A DNA stretch of 64,000 nt from JALORV01 sp963791235 (lineage in GTDB: Bacteria; Pseudomonadota; Gammaproteobacteria; Burkholderiales; Burkholderiaceae_F). The notes under the pieces are model-generated. The model was not told the DNA's origin and did not search any database. It saw nothing but the letters and a program-made list of their open reading frames with translations. The position numbers and the translations under genes are program-made. This document shows, piece after piece, positions 1 to 9,322 of the stretch. Each line of letters opens with the position of its first letter. Positions within the stretch are counted from its first letter, which is position 1. The DNA lies in contig CAWBRW010000008.1 of assembly GCA_963791235.1 (NCBI GenBank), positions 86,244 through 150,243 on the forward strand, given 5' to 3'.

Positions 1-784
1 GCGGAATGACCGAGAAGGCGCCAGGGTTACCGGCCTGGATCGAGCACAGGCTCAGCACGGCGGCCTCCAGCGGCCCGACATTGCGCGCAACGATGGTCTG
101 CGCGGCAGTGATGATGTGCGCCGCGACCACCACCGGATCGACCGCACGGTGAGGATGCGCCGCATGGCCGCCTTTGCCGCATACCGTGATCTCGACGCGA
201 TCCGCGGCCGCCATCATCGGACCGGGATTGAGCCCGATGTGGCCAGGCTCCAGCGCCGGCCAGTTGTGCATCGCATAGACCTCGTCGACCGGAAAGCGCT
301 CGAAAAGGCCTTCGTCGATCATCGCCTTGGCACCGGCAAACCCTTCCTCGCCAGGCTGGAAGATCAGCACGACAGTCCCGTCGAAGCGGCGCGTGGCGGC
401 GAGGTACTGCGCAGCAGCCAGCAGCATCGTCGTGTGGCCGTCGTGCCCGCAGCCGTGCATCAAACCGGAGCGCGTCGAGCGGTGTGCAAACTCGTTTTCC
501 TCGAAGATCGGCAACGCGTCCATGTCGGCGCGCAGGCCGATCGAACGGGCCGAACTGCCGCGGCCGCGGATGATGCCAACAACGCCGGTGCGCGCAATAC
601 CCGTGTGCACTTCGTCGACGCCATAGCCGCGCAGCCGTTCGGCCACGAGTGCAGAGGTGCGGTGCTCCTCGAATCCAAGTTCAGGATTCGCATGCAGGTC
701 GCGCCGCAGTTCGGTCAGCCCCTCGTGGTGCGGCAAGATGGCGGTCAGTGGACCGCGCAGCGCTGCTCCAAGGTAGGTTCCCAT
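1..784 (-). CDS. M20-family amidohydrolase (hippurate/N-acyl amino acid hydrolase type), 3' end outside window
   Basis: The gene runs off the left edge, so only the first 261 codons are visible. The protein has the M20 zinc-peptidase order: RADMDALP at residues 85-92, the metal-binding HGCGHDGH at 110-117, then a PGEEG segment with the general-base glutamate near residue 150, and a GKGGHAAHPH dimerisation-domain motif near residue 205. Enzymes of this family cleave the amide bond of N-acyl amino acids (hippurate, N-acetyl amino acids) in the cytoplasm. The ATG at 784 lies 10 bases after the stop of the upstream permease, so the two are probably co-transcribed. The substrate cannot be told from sequence. 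Confidence 0.9.
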   Translation of the reverse strand, partial: MGTYLGAALRGPLTAILPHHEGLTELRRDLHANPELGFEEHRTSALVAERLRGYGVDEVHTGIARTGVVGIIRGRGSSARSIGLRADMDALPIFEENEFAHRSTRSGLMHGCGHDGHTTMLLAAAQYLAATRRFDGTVVLIFQPGEEGFAGAKAMIDEGLFERFPVDEVYAMHNWPALEPGHIGLNPGPMMAAADRVEITVCGKGGHAAHPHRAVDPVVVAAHIITAAQTIVARNVGPLEAAVLSLCSIQAGNPGAFSVIP

Positions 785-794
785 CGGCAGTCGG

Positions 795-1778
795 TCAGTG
801 CGCCGCTGCCGCGCGGTCGATGCGCAGCCGTGGGTCGACCGCAAAGTAAAGCAGGTCGACGGTCAGGTTGATCAGCACAAACACCAGCGCGATCAGGCAG
901 AGGTAGGCGGCCATCACCGGAATGTCCGCAAACTGCACCGACTGGATGAACAGGAGGCCCATGCCTGGCCACTGAAATACCGTCTCGGTGACGATCGCAA
1001 AGGCAATGATCCCGCCCAGCTGCAACCCGGTGATGGTGATCACGGGCACCAGGGTGTTCTTCAGCGCATGGCCGAAGTTCACAGCGCGGTCGGTGAGGCC
1101 GCGCGCACGCGCGAACTTGATGTAGTCGGTGCGCAGCACCTCGAGCATTTCAGAGCGCACCAGCCGCATGATCAGCGCCAGCTGGAACAGCGCCAGCGTG
1201 ATCGACGGCAGGATGAGGTGCCTCCAGCCGGTGGGCGTCAGAAAGCTGCTTGACCACCAGCCGACCTTGATGACATCACCCCGACCGTAGGACGGCAGCC
1301 AGCCGAGCTGAACCGCAAACACGAGGATCAGCAGGATGCCGATCAGGAACGTCGGCAGCGAGATGCCGACGAGCGACCCTGCCAGCAGCACCTGTGACAG
1401 CCAGGAATTGCGCCGCAGCGCCGTGTAAACCCCCGCCGGGATGCCGACCGCGATGGCAATGAACGCCGCAACGAACGCCAGCTCCAGCGTCGCCGGCAGC
1501 CGCTCCTCGATCAGCGTCGAGACCGCCCGACCCTGCCGCAGGCTGATGCCGAAGTCGCCCTGGATCGCATTGCCGACGAAGGTTCCGAACTGCACGTAGA
1601 ACGGCTGGTCGAGTCCCAGTTCGGTGCGCAACCGGGCGCGGTCTTCGGGTGTCGCATCCTGACCGAGCATCTGCGATACCGGGTCGCCAACATACTGGAA
1701 CAGAAGGAACGCCACGAAAGCCACCGTCAGCATGACGAGGACAGCCTGCAACAGGCGGCGAATGATGAACGCGAGCAT
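795..1778 (-). CDS. ABC transporter permease, DppB/OppB family (additional copy)
   Basis: The 327-residue inner-membrane protein has the DppB pattern: an N-terminal membrane helix, a periplasmic loop with GDPV and LGLDQP motifs, then five more helices. The EAA coupling loop near residues 215-235 contains DYIKFARARGL. It is separate from the dppB of the complete transporter upstream (6604-7614) and is followed by an amidohydrolase, so it may begin a second permease set that continues outside the window. Two terminator-like hairpins separate it from dppA. No clear ribosome binding site precedes the ATG at 1778. Confidence 0.92.
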   Translation of the reverse strand: MLAFIIRRLLQAVLVMLTVAFVAFLLFQYVGDPVSQMLGQDATPEDRARLRTELGLDQPFYVQFGTFVGNAIQGDFGISLRQGRAVSTLIEERLPATLELAFVAAFIAIAVGIPAGVYTALRRNSWLSQVLLAGSLVGISLPTFLIGILLILVFAVQLGWLPSYGRGDVIKVGWWSSSFLTPTGWRHLILPSITLALFQLALIMRLVRSEMLEVLRTDYIKFARARGLTDRAVNFGHALKNTLVPVITITGLQLGGIIAFAIVTETVFQWPGMGLLFIQSVQFADIPVMAAYLCLIALVFVLINLTVDLLYFAVDPRLRIDRAAAAH

Positions 1779-1787
1779 CCGTGGATA

Positions 1788-1815
1788 AGAAAACGCCCGG
1801 CGTGTATGGCCGGGC
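1788..1815 (-). terminator. Terminator-like hairpin just upstream of the extra permease
   Basis: On the minus strand the arms GCCCGGC and GCCGGGC form a 7 bp stem with a 7-base loop (1795-1815), followed by GTTTTC. It ends only about 10 bases before the permease start codon. It could be a second terminator for dppA or an attenuator for the permease. Confidence 0.55.
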
Positions 1816-1891
1816 TGTCAATGGCTGGAAATATAGCGCCTCCACCCGCGCGGGTGGGACGGCGTTCGTCGCCACTGGGCGACCGAAAGGC

Positions 1892-1913
1892 AAAGGGCCG
1901 GATCGCCCGGCCC
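1892..1913 (-). terminator. Rho-independent terminator after dppA
   Basis: On the minus strand the arms GGGCCGG and CCGGCCC form a 7 bp stem with a 5-base loop, followed by TTTGCCTTT. It starts 27 bases after the dppA stop codon, which suits the end of the dpp operon. Confidence 0.6.
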
Positions 1914-1939
1914 ACTTGCCTTCTTGAGCGGAAGTGGCG

Positions 1940-3547
1940 CTACTCCTTGATGTCGACTCCGTAGAAGTTATGACGGCCGAAGGGCGAAAGCTTGAAGTCG
2001 ATGACTTCGACCCGCATCGGTTTCAGCTGCACGGCGTGGGCGATCGTGAACCACGGCGCCTGTTCCTTGAAGATCACCTGCGCCTTTTCGTACAGCGGCG
2101 TGCGCGCAGCCTGGCCCGACGTGGTCTTCGCCTTCTGCACCAGTTCCTCGAACGGCTGGTAGCAGAACTTCGCCACGTTGCTGCCGTTGGTCTTGGCCGA
2201 ATCGCAGCCGAGCAGCGTGTTGAGGAAATTGTCCGGATCGCCGTTGTCGCCGGTCCAGCCGAGCATCCCCATCTGGTGTTCGCCGTTCTGCATGCGCTTG
2301 CGGTATTCACCCCACTCGAAGCTCTTGATCTCGGCTTTCACGCCGACCTTGGCAAGGTCCGCCTGCATCAGTTCGGCGATGCGGCGCGCGTTAGGGTTAT
2401 ACGGGCGCTGCACCGGCATGGCCCACAGATCGGTCTCGAAGCCGTTTGGATAGCCGGCGTCTGCGAGCAGCTTCTTGGCGGCCGCGGGGTCGAACGGATC
2501 ATCCTTGATGGAGTCGTTGTACGACCATTGGGTCGGCGGAATCGGGTTCTTGGCCGCCACTCCGGTCGTCAGGTACACCGCGTCGATGATCGCCTTCTTG
2601 TTGATGGCCATGTTGACGGCTTTGCGCACGCGCACGTCGTCGAACGGCTTCTTCGTCGTGTTGTACGCGAGGTAGCCGACGTTGAGTCCCGGCTGCTCCA
2701 GCACCTTGATCTTCGGATCCTTGCGGATCGCGTCGAGATCGGCCGGATTCGGGTACGGCATCACGTGGCATTCGCCCTTCTGCAGCTTGGCCCAGCGCAC
2801 CGAGGCGTCGGGCGTGATCGAGAACACGAGGTCATCGATCTTGGCCTTGCCGCCCCAGAACTGCGGGAACGCCTTGTAGCGGATCACCGCGTCGCGCTGG
2901 TACTGCACCAGGTAGAACGGGCCGGTGCCGATCGGCTCCTGGTCGATCTTCTCGGGCGTGCCGGCCTTGAGCATCGCGTCGGCGTATTCCTTCGACTGCA
3001 CGCCGGCGTACTCCATCGCCAGGTTCGACAGGAAAGGCGCTTCCGCCTTTTCGAGCGTGATCCTGACCGTGTAGTCGTCGACCTTCTCGACCGACTTCAG
3101 CAGCTTGGGCATGCCCATGTCGTTGAAGTACGAGTGGTTCGAACTCGTGACCTTGAAGTACGGGTTCGCTTCCTTCCACTGCCGTTCGAACGCGAAGATG
3201 ATGTCGTCCGCATTCATGTCGCGCGTCGGCTTGAAGTTCTTGTTTTCGTGCCACTTGACGCCCTTGCGCAGGTGGAAGGTGTAGACCTTGCCGTCGGGCG
3301 AGATGTCCCACTTTTCCGCCAGGCCCGGAACGACCTTCGTTCCGCCGCGCTCGAAGTCGACGATGCGGCTGTAGATCTGGCTGTTGGCGTCAAACGACGT
3401 GCCGGTCGTGTTGATGCCCGGGTAGAAATTCTCCGGGCTTCCTTCGGAACAGAACACCAGCGTCTTGGCCGACGCGCTTCCCATCAGTGCCAGCGCGACG
3501 CACAGCACGGCCGCCTGCAGAACCGGCTTCACCTGAACATACCTCAT
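1940..3547 (-). CDS. dppA: Dipeptide ABC transporter substrate-binding protein DppA
   Basis: The 535-residue protein starts with a Sec signal peptide (hydrophobic core about residues 8-25, cleavage after SASA). It then has the family-5 periplasmic binding fold: GTGPFYLVQY near residue 220 and GWTGDNGDPDNF near residue 430, the latter close to the conserved stretch of true DppA proteins. It binds peptides in the periplasm and delivers them to the DppBC permease. The start ATG overlaps the dppF stop by 4 bases (ATGA), so it is the last gene of dppB-C-D-F-A. Heme or another substrate is possible, since some DppA proteins bind heme. Confidence 0.95.
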   Translation of the reverse strand: MRYVQVKPVLQAAVLCVALALMGSASAKTLVFCSEGSPENFYPGINTTGTSFDANSQIYSRIVDFERGGTKVVPGLAEKWDISPDGKVYTFHLRKGVKWHENKNFKPTRDMNADDIIFAFERQWKEANPYFKVTSSNHSYFNDMGMPKLLKSVEKVDDYTVRITLEKAEAPFLSNLAMEYAGVQSKEYADAMLKAGTPEKIDQEPIGTGPFYLVQYQRDAVIRYKAFPQFWGGKAKIDDLVFSITPDASVRWAKLQKGECHVMPYPNPADLDAIRKDPKIKVLEQPGLNVGYLAYNTTKKPFDDVRVRKAVNMAINKKAIIDAVYLTTGVAAKNPIPPTQWSYNDSIKDDPFDPAAAKKLLADAGYPNGFETDLWAMPVQRPYNPNARRIAELMQADLAKVGVKAEIKSFEWGEYRKRMQNGEHQMGMLGWTGDNGDPDNFLNTLLGCDSAKTNGSNVAKFCYQPFEELVQKAKTTSGQAARTPLYEKAQVIFKEQAPWFTIAHAVQLKPMRVEVIDFKLSPFGRHNFYGVDIKE

Positions 3548-4600
3548 GCTCCTGCCTCCTTTGACCGCGCCACGGGGCGCGACTGAACGAATTTGGGGTC
3601 CGGCGCCTGAGCCTCGGCACCGATGAATGACTCAGCATAGTGGCAGGCGACAAGGCGCCCGTCCAGCGGACGCAAGGCCGGTCGTTCGGCCCGGCAGCGG
3701 TCGGTCGCATGCGGGCAGCGGGTCGAGAACACACAGCCCGGCGGTGGCGCGAGCGGCGACGGCAATTCGCCCCGCAGAACGGTGCGTCGTTCCGCGGATC
3801 CCAGGCCTGGCGTGCAACCCAGCAGCGCCTGCGTGTACGGGTGCAGGGGGCGCCCGAAGATGCGGGCTTTCGGGCCCTGCTCCATTGCTAACCCGAGGTA
3901 CATCACCAGAACGTCTTCGGCGATGTGTTTCACGACGGCGAGGTCGTGCGAGATGAAGAGGTATGCAACGCCGAATTCCCGCTGCAGGTCGGCCAGCAGG
4001 TTCAGCACCTGCGCCTGGATCGAAACGTCGAGCGCGGACACCGGCTCGTCGGCGACGACCAGCGCCGGCCGCAGCATCAGTGCGCGCGCGATCGCGATGC
4101 GCTGGCGCTGTCCGCCCGAGAACATATGCGGATAGCGGCCGAGGTGCTCGGGACGCAGTCCCACCTTGGCGCATCATTTCGCCGACGCGCGCCTGGCGCT
4201 CGTCGACGCTCAGGTCGGTGTTGATCGCCAGCGGCTCGGCAAGGATCGACCCGATCGTCTTGCGCGGATTGAGTGACCCGTAGGGGTTCTGGAAAACCAG
4301 CTGAACGGTGCGCCGCAGCTTCGCGCGTGTGTCGCCGTGCGCGGAGACTGCGTCCAGGCCGCCCAGGCGCAGCGCACCTGAGGTCGGCGGTTCAATCAGG
4401 TAACCAGACGCGCCAGGCTCGACTTGCCACATCCCGATTCGCCGACGACGGCCAGCGTGTGGCCGGGTGCCAACGTAAACGAGATTCCGCCGACGGCTTG
4501 CAGCGTCGCGGGTGCCTGCAGCATGCCACGACGGACCGTGTAGTCCCGCTTCAGGTCGCTTCGCCTCGACGACAGGCACTTGGCTCGGGCTCGGATTCAC
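3544..4600 (-). CDS. dppF: Dipeptide ABC transporter ATP-binding protein DppF (reading frame broken by three indels)
   Basis: One ATPase of the oligopeptide type is spread over three frames. From the GTG at 4600 (GTGA overlap with the dppD stop) the frame shifts near 4553. The Walker A segment GESGCGKSS is then readable in another frame, the first frame returns near 4403 (LIEPPTSGAL, then the Q-loop VFQNPYGSLNP), and it shifts again near 4168. After that come the signature FSGGQRQR, Walker B ADEPVSALD, the switch ISHDLA, and the C-terminal oligopeptide-ATPase cysteine motif (CVFSTRCPHA). All catalytic motifs are intact, so single-base sequence errors are likelier than gene decay. Confidence 0.88.
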
Positions 4601-5643
4601 GGGGTCGGCGCCGTCTGTTCGTGGCGGGCCGCGATCGCGCCCACATGGCCGTCGCGTCCGATCGCTTCGGCGCGCCCCGGCATGCTGAACGGGTAGTGGC
4701 AGCGTACGCGGCCGCTTTCGACCGGGTCAACGCCGGCTGCACCTTGTGGCAATGCACTGTCGCGCTGGCACAGCGCGGGCTGAACAGACACCCGCGCGGG
4801 CGATCGTAGAGTCCGGGGACCATGCCGGGAATTGTCGCCAGCCGATCGCCCTCGTCGGCGTGCCGCTCCGGCAGTGCGGACAGCAGGGCCGCGGTGTATG
4901 GGTGCTGGGGCGCAGTGAAGATGCGGTCGCGCGCGGCCCTCCTCGACGACCTGTCCGGCATACATCACGGCGACCCGTTGGGCCATCTCTTCGACGACGG
5001 CCATGTTGTGGGTGATCAGCACCAGCGCCATGCCGCGCTCGCGCTGCAGGCGCCGCAGCAGGTCAAGGATCTGCGCCTGGATCGTCACGTCGAGCGCGGT
5101 TGTCGGTTCGTCGGCGATCAGCAGCTTCGGATTGCAGGCAATCGCCATCGCGATCATCACGCGCTGGTTCATGCCGCCCGACATCTGGTGCGGGTAGTCC
5201 TCCAGCCGCCGCGCGGGGTCGGGGATGCCGACCTGGCCGAGCAGGTCCACCGCGCGCTGGCGAGCCTCGTCGCGCGACAGTTGCAGATGCTGGCGCAGCG
5301 TCTCGACCAGCTGGAAACCGACCGAAAAACAGGGGTTCAGGCTGGTGGCCGGCTCCTGGAAGATCATCGCCATCTCGCGACCGGTCAGCTTGCGGCGTTC
5401 ACGGTCGCTCAGCGACAGCACGTCCCTGCCGCCAAAGTTCAGCCGCGCGGCGCGGACCGTGCCGGGATAGCCGACCAGTCCCATCAGCGCGAGCATCGTG
5501 ACGCTCTTGCCCGACCCCGATTCGCCGACGATGCCGAGCACTTCGCCCTCGTTCACCGCCAGCGTGACGTCGTCGACCGCGCAAAGTACGCGTCCGCCGA
5601 CCTGGAATTCGACTTGCAGCGATTCGATTTCGAGCAGTGCCAT
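4597..5643 (-). CDS. dppD: Dipeptide ABC transporter ATP-binding protein DppD (two compensating indels)
   Basis: The ATPase has Walker A GESGSGKS near residue 40, Q-loop IFQEPATSLNP near 95, signature MSGGMNQR near 153 and Walker B ADEPTTALD near 178. The frame shifts near 4935 (extra base) and returns near 4732 (missing base). Between them the other frame gives the expected family continuation, TAPQHPYTAALLSALPER and CLFSPRC. The original frame then ends with RCHYPF. It starts 22 bases after dppC and overlaps dppF by GTGA. It energises peptide import together with DppF. Confidence 0.9.
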   Translation of the reverse strand: MALLEIESLQVEFQVGGRVLCAVDDVTLAVNEGEVLGIVGESGSGKSVTMLALMGLVGYPGTVRAARLNFGGRDVLSLSDRERRKLTGREMAMIFQEPATSLNPCFSVGFQLVETLRQHLQLSRDEARQRAVDLLGQVGIPDPARRLEDYPHQMSGGMNQRVMIAMAIACNPKLLIADEPTTALDVTIQAQILDLLRRLQRERGMALVLITHNMAVVEEMAQRVAVMYAGQVVEEGRARPHLHCAPAPIHRGPAVRTAGAARRRGRSAGDNSRHGPRTLRSPARVSVQPALCQRDSALPQGAAGVDPVESGRVRCHYPFSMPGRAEAIGRDGHVGAIAARHEQTAPTP

Positions 5644-5665
5644 CGTCGGTTTTGTCGTCGAGGTT

Positions 5666-6607
5666 CTAGCGCTTCAATTTCGGGTCAAGCGCATCGCGCA
5701 TGCCGTCGCCGAGAAGGTTGAAGGCCAGCACGGTGATCAGGATGACCAGCCCGGGGAAGGTAACCACCCACCACGCGCGCAGCACGAATTCCCTTGCATC
5801 GGCGAGCATCGTTCCCCACTCCGGCGAAGGCGGCTGCGCGCCGAGCCCGAGGAAGCCGAGCGCGGCGGCGTCGAGGATGGCGGTCGACACGCCGAGCGAG
5901 GCCTGCACGATCAGCGGGGCCATGCAGTTTGGCAGCACCTCGCGGAACATCAGCCGCAGGTTGCCGGCGCCGACCATCCGCGCTGCTGTCACGTAGTCGC
6001 GCGACAGTTCGGTCAGCGCCGCAGCGCGGGCGGTGCGCACGTAGTGCGGCAGCACGACAACGGCGACCGCGAGCATGGCGTTCATCAGCCCGGGGCCGAG
6101 AATTGCGACGATGACGATGGCGAGCAGCAGGCTTGGCAGGCTCAGCAGCACGTCCATCAATCGCATGATCGCGATCTCGGTCACTCCGCGGAAAAAAGCG
6201 GCCGCCATGCCGAGGCAGGTGCCGACGATTACGGACAGCGCGACCACCGCCACGCCGATCGACAGCGATAGGCGGGCGCCGTACATCAGGCGCGACAGGA
6301 TGTCGCGACCGATCGCATCGGTGCCGAGCGGATAGGTCCACGAGCCGCCGCTTTGCCATGCCGGCGGCTTCAGGTACGCCGCGTTGTCGATCGCAATCGG
6401 CGAGTGCGGCGCCAGCACGCCGGCGAACACGGCGATCAGCAGCACCGTGATCACGATGACGAGGCCGCCGACAGCACCCGCATTCGCGGAGAAGTGCCGC
6501 CAGAACTCGCGGAACGGCGTCGGCTGCGCGGCCGGTTCGGAAAGGCCGGCCAGCGACGCGAGCTGGGCATCGGTGACCGTGGCGGTCACGATCGGATCGC
6601 TGCTCAT
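5666..6607 (-). CDS. dppC: Dipeptide ABC transporter permease DppC
   Basis: The 313-residue inner-membrane protein has an N-terminal cytoplasmic segment and a first membrane helix at about residues 50-72. The LGTDAIGRDILSRLMYGAR motif typical of DppC follows, then five further helices and an EAA loop with SRDYVTAARMVGA near residue 205. Its ATG overlaps the dppB stop by 4 bases (ATGA). With DppB it forms the peptide channel. Confidence 0.94.
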   Translation of the reverse strand: MSSDPIVTATVTDAQLASLAGLSEPAAQPTPFREFWRHFSANAGAVGGLVIVITVLLIAVFAGVLAPHSPIAIDNAAYLKPPAWQSGGSWTYPLGTDAIGRDILSRLMYGARLSLSIGVAVVALSVIVGTCLGMAAAFFRGVTEIAIMRLMDVLLSLPSLLLAIVIVAILGPGLMNAMLAVAVVVLPHYVRTARAAALTELSRDYVTAARMVGAGNLRLMFREVLPNCMAPLIVQASLGVSTAILDAAALGFLGLGAQPPSPEWGTMLADAREFVLRAWWVVTFPGLVILITVLAFNLLGDGMRDALDPKLKR

Positions 6608-7614
6608 CGGGAATGCCGGATGCGCGGGTTAATGAAGCCGTATGCGATGTCGACCAGCAGGTTGACGGTCATGACCATCAGGCCGAGCAGCAGCAGACCG
6701 CCCTGCAACACCGGATAGTCACGCCGGTTGATGGCTTCGATCAGCCACTTGCCGACTCCGGGCCACGAGAAGATTGTCTCCGTCAGGATGGCGCCGGTGA
6801 AGAGCACCCCCACCTGCAGGCCGATCACCGTGACGACCGGGATCAGCGCGTTGCGGAACGCGTGCAGCGCGATGACGCGCAGCGGCGCCAGGCCCTTCGC
6901 GCGCGCGGTGCGGATGTAGTCCTCGCCCATCACTTCGAGCATCGACGAGCGCGTCATGCGCGCGATGACCGCGAGCGGCACGGTGCCCAGCACGATCATC
7001 GGCAGCACGAGGTGCAGCGCGGCCGAGCGGAAGGCTCCGAAGTCCTTCGCAAGCAGCGAATCGATCAGCAGGAAGCCCGTGACCGGTTCGATGAAGTACT
7101 TGAAGTCGAGCCGCCCCGAGACCGGCGTCAGCCCGAGCTGCACCGAGAACAGCAGGATCAGGAGCAGGCCCCACCAGAAGATCGGCATCGAGTAGCCGGT
7201 GAGCGAGACGCCCATCACCCCGTGGTCGAAGATCGAATTTCGTCGCACGGCGGCGAGCATGCCGGCGGGAATCCCGAGCAGGAGCGCGAACAGGATGGCG
7301 AAGCTGGCCAGCTCGATCGTCGCCGGGAAGAGGGTCAGGAACTCCTTCAGCACAGGCTCCTGCGTGATCATCGACTTGCCCAGATTGCCCTGCAGCACGC
7401 GGCCGATGTAGATCCCGTACTGCACGATCACGGGCCGGTCGAGCCCGTATTCCTTCAGAAGTAGCTCATGCCGCGCCTTGTCGATGCCGCGTTCGCCCGC
7501 CATCGTTTCGATTGGGTCGCCGGGGACGAGCCGGATCAGGAGAAACGCCAGCAGCGTCATGCCGAAGAAGGTCGGCACGAGCAGCGAAACCCGGGTAAAG
7601 AGGAACCGGAGCAT
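6604..7614 (-). CDS. dppB: Dipeptide ABC transporter permease DppB
   Basis: This 336-residue protein is the first gene of the dpp operon. It has an N-terminal membrane helix, LVPGDPIE near residue 29, the periplasmic YGLDRPVIVQYG segment, and an EAA loop with EDYIRTARAKGL near residue 240. Six membrane segments are visible. The 118 bases upstream are the only room for the operon promoter; I could not identify a convincing one. Confidence 0.94.
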   Translation of the reverse strand: MLRFLFTRVSLLVPTFFGMTLLAFLLIRLVPGDPIETMAGERGIDKARHELLLKEYGLDRPVIVQYGIYIGRVLQGNLGKSMITQEPVLKEFLTLFPATIELASFAILFALLLGIPAGMLAAVRRNSIFDHGVMGVSLTGYSMPIFWWGLLLILLFSVQLGLTPVSGRLDFKYFIEPVTGFLLIDSLLAKDFGAFRSAALHLVLPMIVLGTVPLAVIARMTRSSMLEVMGEDYIRTARAKGLAPLRVIALHAFRNALIPVVTVIGLQVGVLFTGAILTETIFSWPGVGKWLIEAINRRDYPVLQGGLLLLGLMVMTVNLLVDIAYGFINPRIRHSR

Positions 7615-7732
7615 GGCTGGGATTGTGCCTAATCGGAAGTACTGCGTCCGTCGAGCCGGGTCCTAGACATTCGTACTGATGGCGTGATCCTGCATTTTGA
7701 ATCGCCTTCCGCCGACGGCCCGGACAGCGGTA

Positions 7733-8473
7733 TCAGGGCGCAGACTTTAGCTCAATGTCACCGTAGAACGCCTCGATGCGCTCCCCGGTGTTGTCGGTAT
7801 CCGTCATGATCCCGACGCCGACGAGACGGCCGGGATCGGCGCCGAAGGCAGCGCGGAAGTCCTCGACGTAGTTGCGCTTGAACTGCTTCCATCGCCCGAG
7901 TCGCGCATCCGGCCCGCTGCCGGCCACGACCAGCTTCACCTGCGACGTGTAGCTGTTGGCCAGCACGGTGCCAACCGGGAACCGGTTTTCCCAGATGTAC
8001 ATCAGTGTCGCGTACGGCAGTTGCTGGCCGGTGAGCAATTGAGCAGTCTCCGCCAAGAGCTTTTCCTTCAGCGGCAAGGCACTCCGGTCACCGTCAAAGA
8101 ACAGCATCAGTCTGACCGGCGAGTCCTCCGCGTAACGGTCCTGGTTGTCAGCGCTGATGATCAGATCCACGACGCGCCAGCGCCATTCGACCAGCGGACG
8201 CTCTCGCGGATCGATGTCGAGAAGCTGGCGCAGACCGCTTGCCGCCGCGTCGGCGTGGGCATGCAGAACCACCTGGTCAGTGCTGGCGTCACGCACCAGC
8301 CGATACTGCGTCGGCGCTTTGGCGCGATTGATGATCCACGGCTGCCAGCCCTTCGGAAACCCGCCCAGATCGCTGTTCGACGAGAAACGGGCCACCGCGG
8401 AAGCCGGTGCTTCCGGTGCGGGCGCGCTGGCACAGCCCGCAAGCAACACGAAAAGTAGGGCGACGATCCGCAT
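7733..8473 (-). CDS. DUF3047 domain lipoprotein
   Basis: The protein starts MRIVALL at the ATG at 8473 and carries a lipobox (LLAGC, cysteine at about residue 14), so it should be lipid-anchored in the envelope. The rest resembles DUF3047: a beta-rich N-terminal half with WRWRV, then RLMLFFDGD, LMYIWE and a C-terminal VGIMTDTDNT segment. Its molecular role is unknown to me. It is divergent from the gene at 8522 and lies upstream of dppB on the same strand, across 118 bases. Confidence 0.88.
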   Translation of the reverse strand: MRIVALLFVLLAGCASAPAPEAPASAVARFSSNSDLGGFPKGWQPWIINRAKAPTQYRLVRDASTDQVVLHAHADAAASGLRQLLDIDPRERPLVEWRWRVVDLIISADNQDRYAEDSPVRLMLFFDGDRSALPLKEKLLAETAQLLTGQQLPYATLMYIWENRFPVGTVLANSYTSQVKLVVAGSGPDARLGRWKQFKRNYVEDFRAAFGADPGRLVGVGIMTDTDNTGERIEAFYGDIELKSAP

Positions 8474-8521
8474 CGACGCCAAATCGTAGGTTCATCCGCG
8501 ACAGGCGGCAAGGAAGTACCG

Positions 8522-9322
8522 GTGACCTGGCCTGGGTACTCGGTGGATGCAGGTCCAGCTCGGCCGCTAGCATTGCCGGGTTCACGCCCCAAAGCGCTCA
8601 TGGCCGCACTTCTTGCCTTTGTCGTCCTCGCCGCCGTCGGCAGCCTGCTGGTCTGGCTCGTACTCAAGTCGCGCGAGCTCGAGCGGCGACGCGACCTCGA
8701 GCGGAAGGTGCTGGCCCGCAAGGAAAGCTGGAACTATGACGGCCAGCGCTCGGGGCGCATCGAATACCGGTTCACCGGCGGTGCCGATGGCATCGACTGG
8801 CAGATGTGGTACGACAGCGACCGCGGCGACAAGTCGCCGACGCCGCGTGCCTACTGGAGCAGCACGAACCTGCGCACGCGCGAACTCGCGCTGGTCATCC
8901 TTGGGCGACGGCGCTATCAGATGGAAAGTGGCTCTGCCGGGCGATTGATCATCGGCGTCGTCTCCGGCGTCGCTCAGGCAATGACCGGCCAGGACCTGCG
9001 GCCGGGCAAGTCCGACTTCTACGAGAGCGCTGTCGAAGTCACCGGGGGCCGCGCCGCATTCCGTAAGGTGTTCGCCATCGCCGTAGCGCCGGACATGCCC
9101 ACGGCATGGCTGGACGACGAGTTGCAGACGCTTTTGCTCGACTGGCCATCCGAAAATGAGGCGCAAAAGTTTCAGGCAGCCGACAGCGTCGAGATCACAT
9201 TGCAGTCGGACGGGCTGAGGATCGTTGTGCAGCGGATGCCGCAGGACATCGCGTACTGGGTGCACCTTGCCCGACTGGGTCAGTTCCTGTCGCGCCGGCT
9301 AGTTGGTGCCAGCATGCGATGA
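8522..9322 (+). CDS. Hypothetical single-pass membrane protein
   Basis: I do not recognise a family. The GTG at 8522 is preceded by AAGGA at a suitable distance; an ATG at 8600 is the alternative start. One membrane helix lies at about residues 27-47 and is followed by a basic, arginine-rich stretch and a soluble domain of about 200 residues. The stop overlaps the start of the next gene by 4 bases (ATGA), so the two are translationally coupled. Confidence 0.8.
   Translation: MTWPGYSVDAGPARPLALPGSRPKALMAALLAFVVLAAVGSLLVWLVLKSRELERRRDLERKVLARKESWNYDGQRSGRIEYRFTGGADGIDWQMWYDSDRGDKSPTPRAYWSSTNLRTRELALVILGRRRYQMESGSAGRLIIGVVSGVAQAMTGQDLRPGKSDFYESAVEVTGGRAAFRKVFAIAVAPDMPTAWLDDELQTLLLDWPSENEAQKFQAADSVEITLQSDGLRIVVQRMPQDIAYWVHLARLGQFLSRRLVGASMR

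Noticed and set aside
1934..3586. 550-codon plus-strand open frame opposite dppA
   Set aside because: It mirrors dppA exactly and shows no start signal or family motif.
4100..5000. dppD and dppF as pseudogenes
   Set aside because: Walker A, signature and Walker B motifs are intact in the shifted frames, and gene overlaps are kept. Sequence error is simpler.
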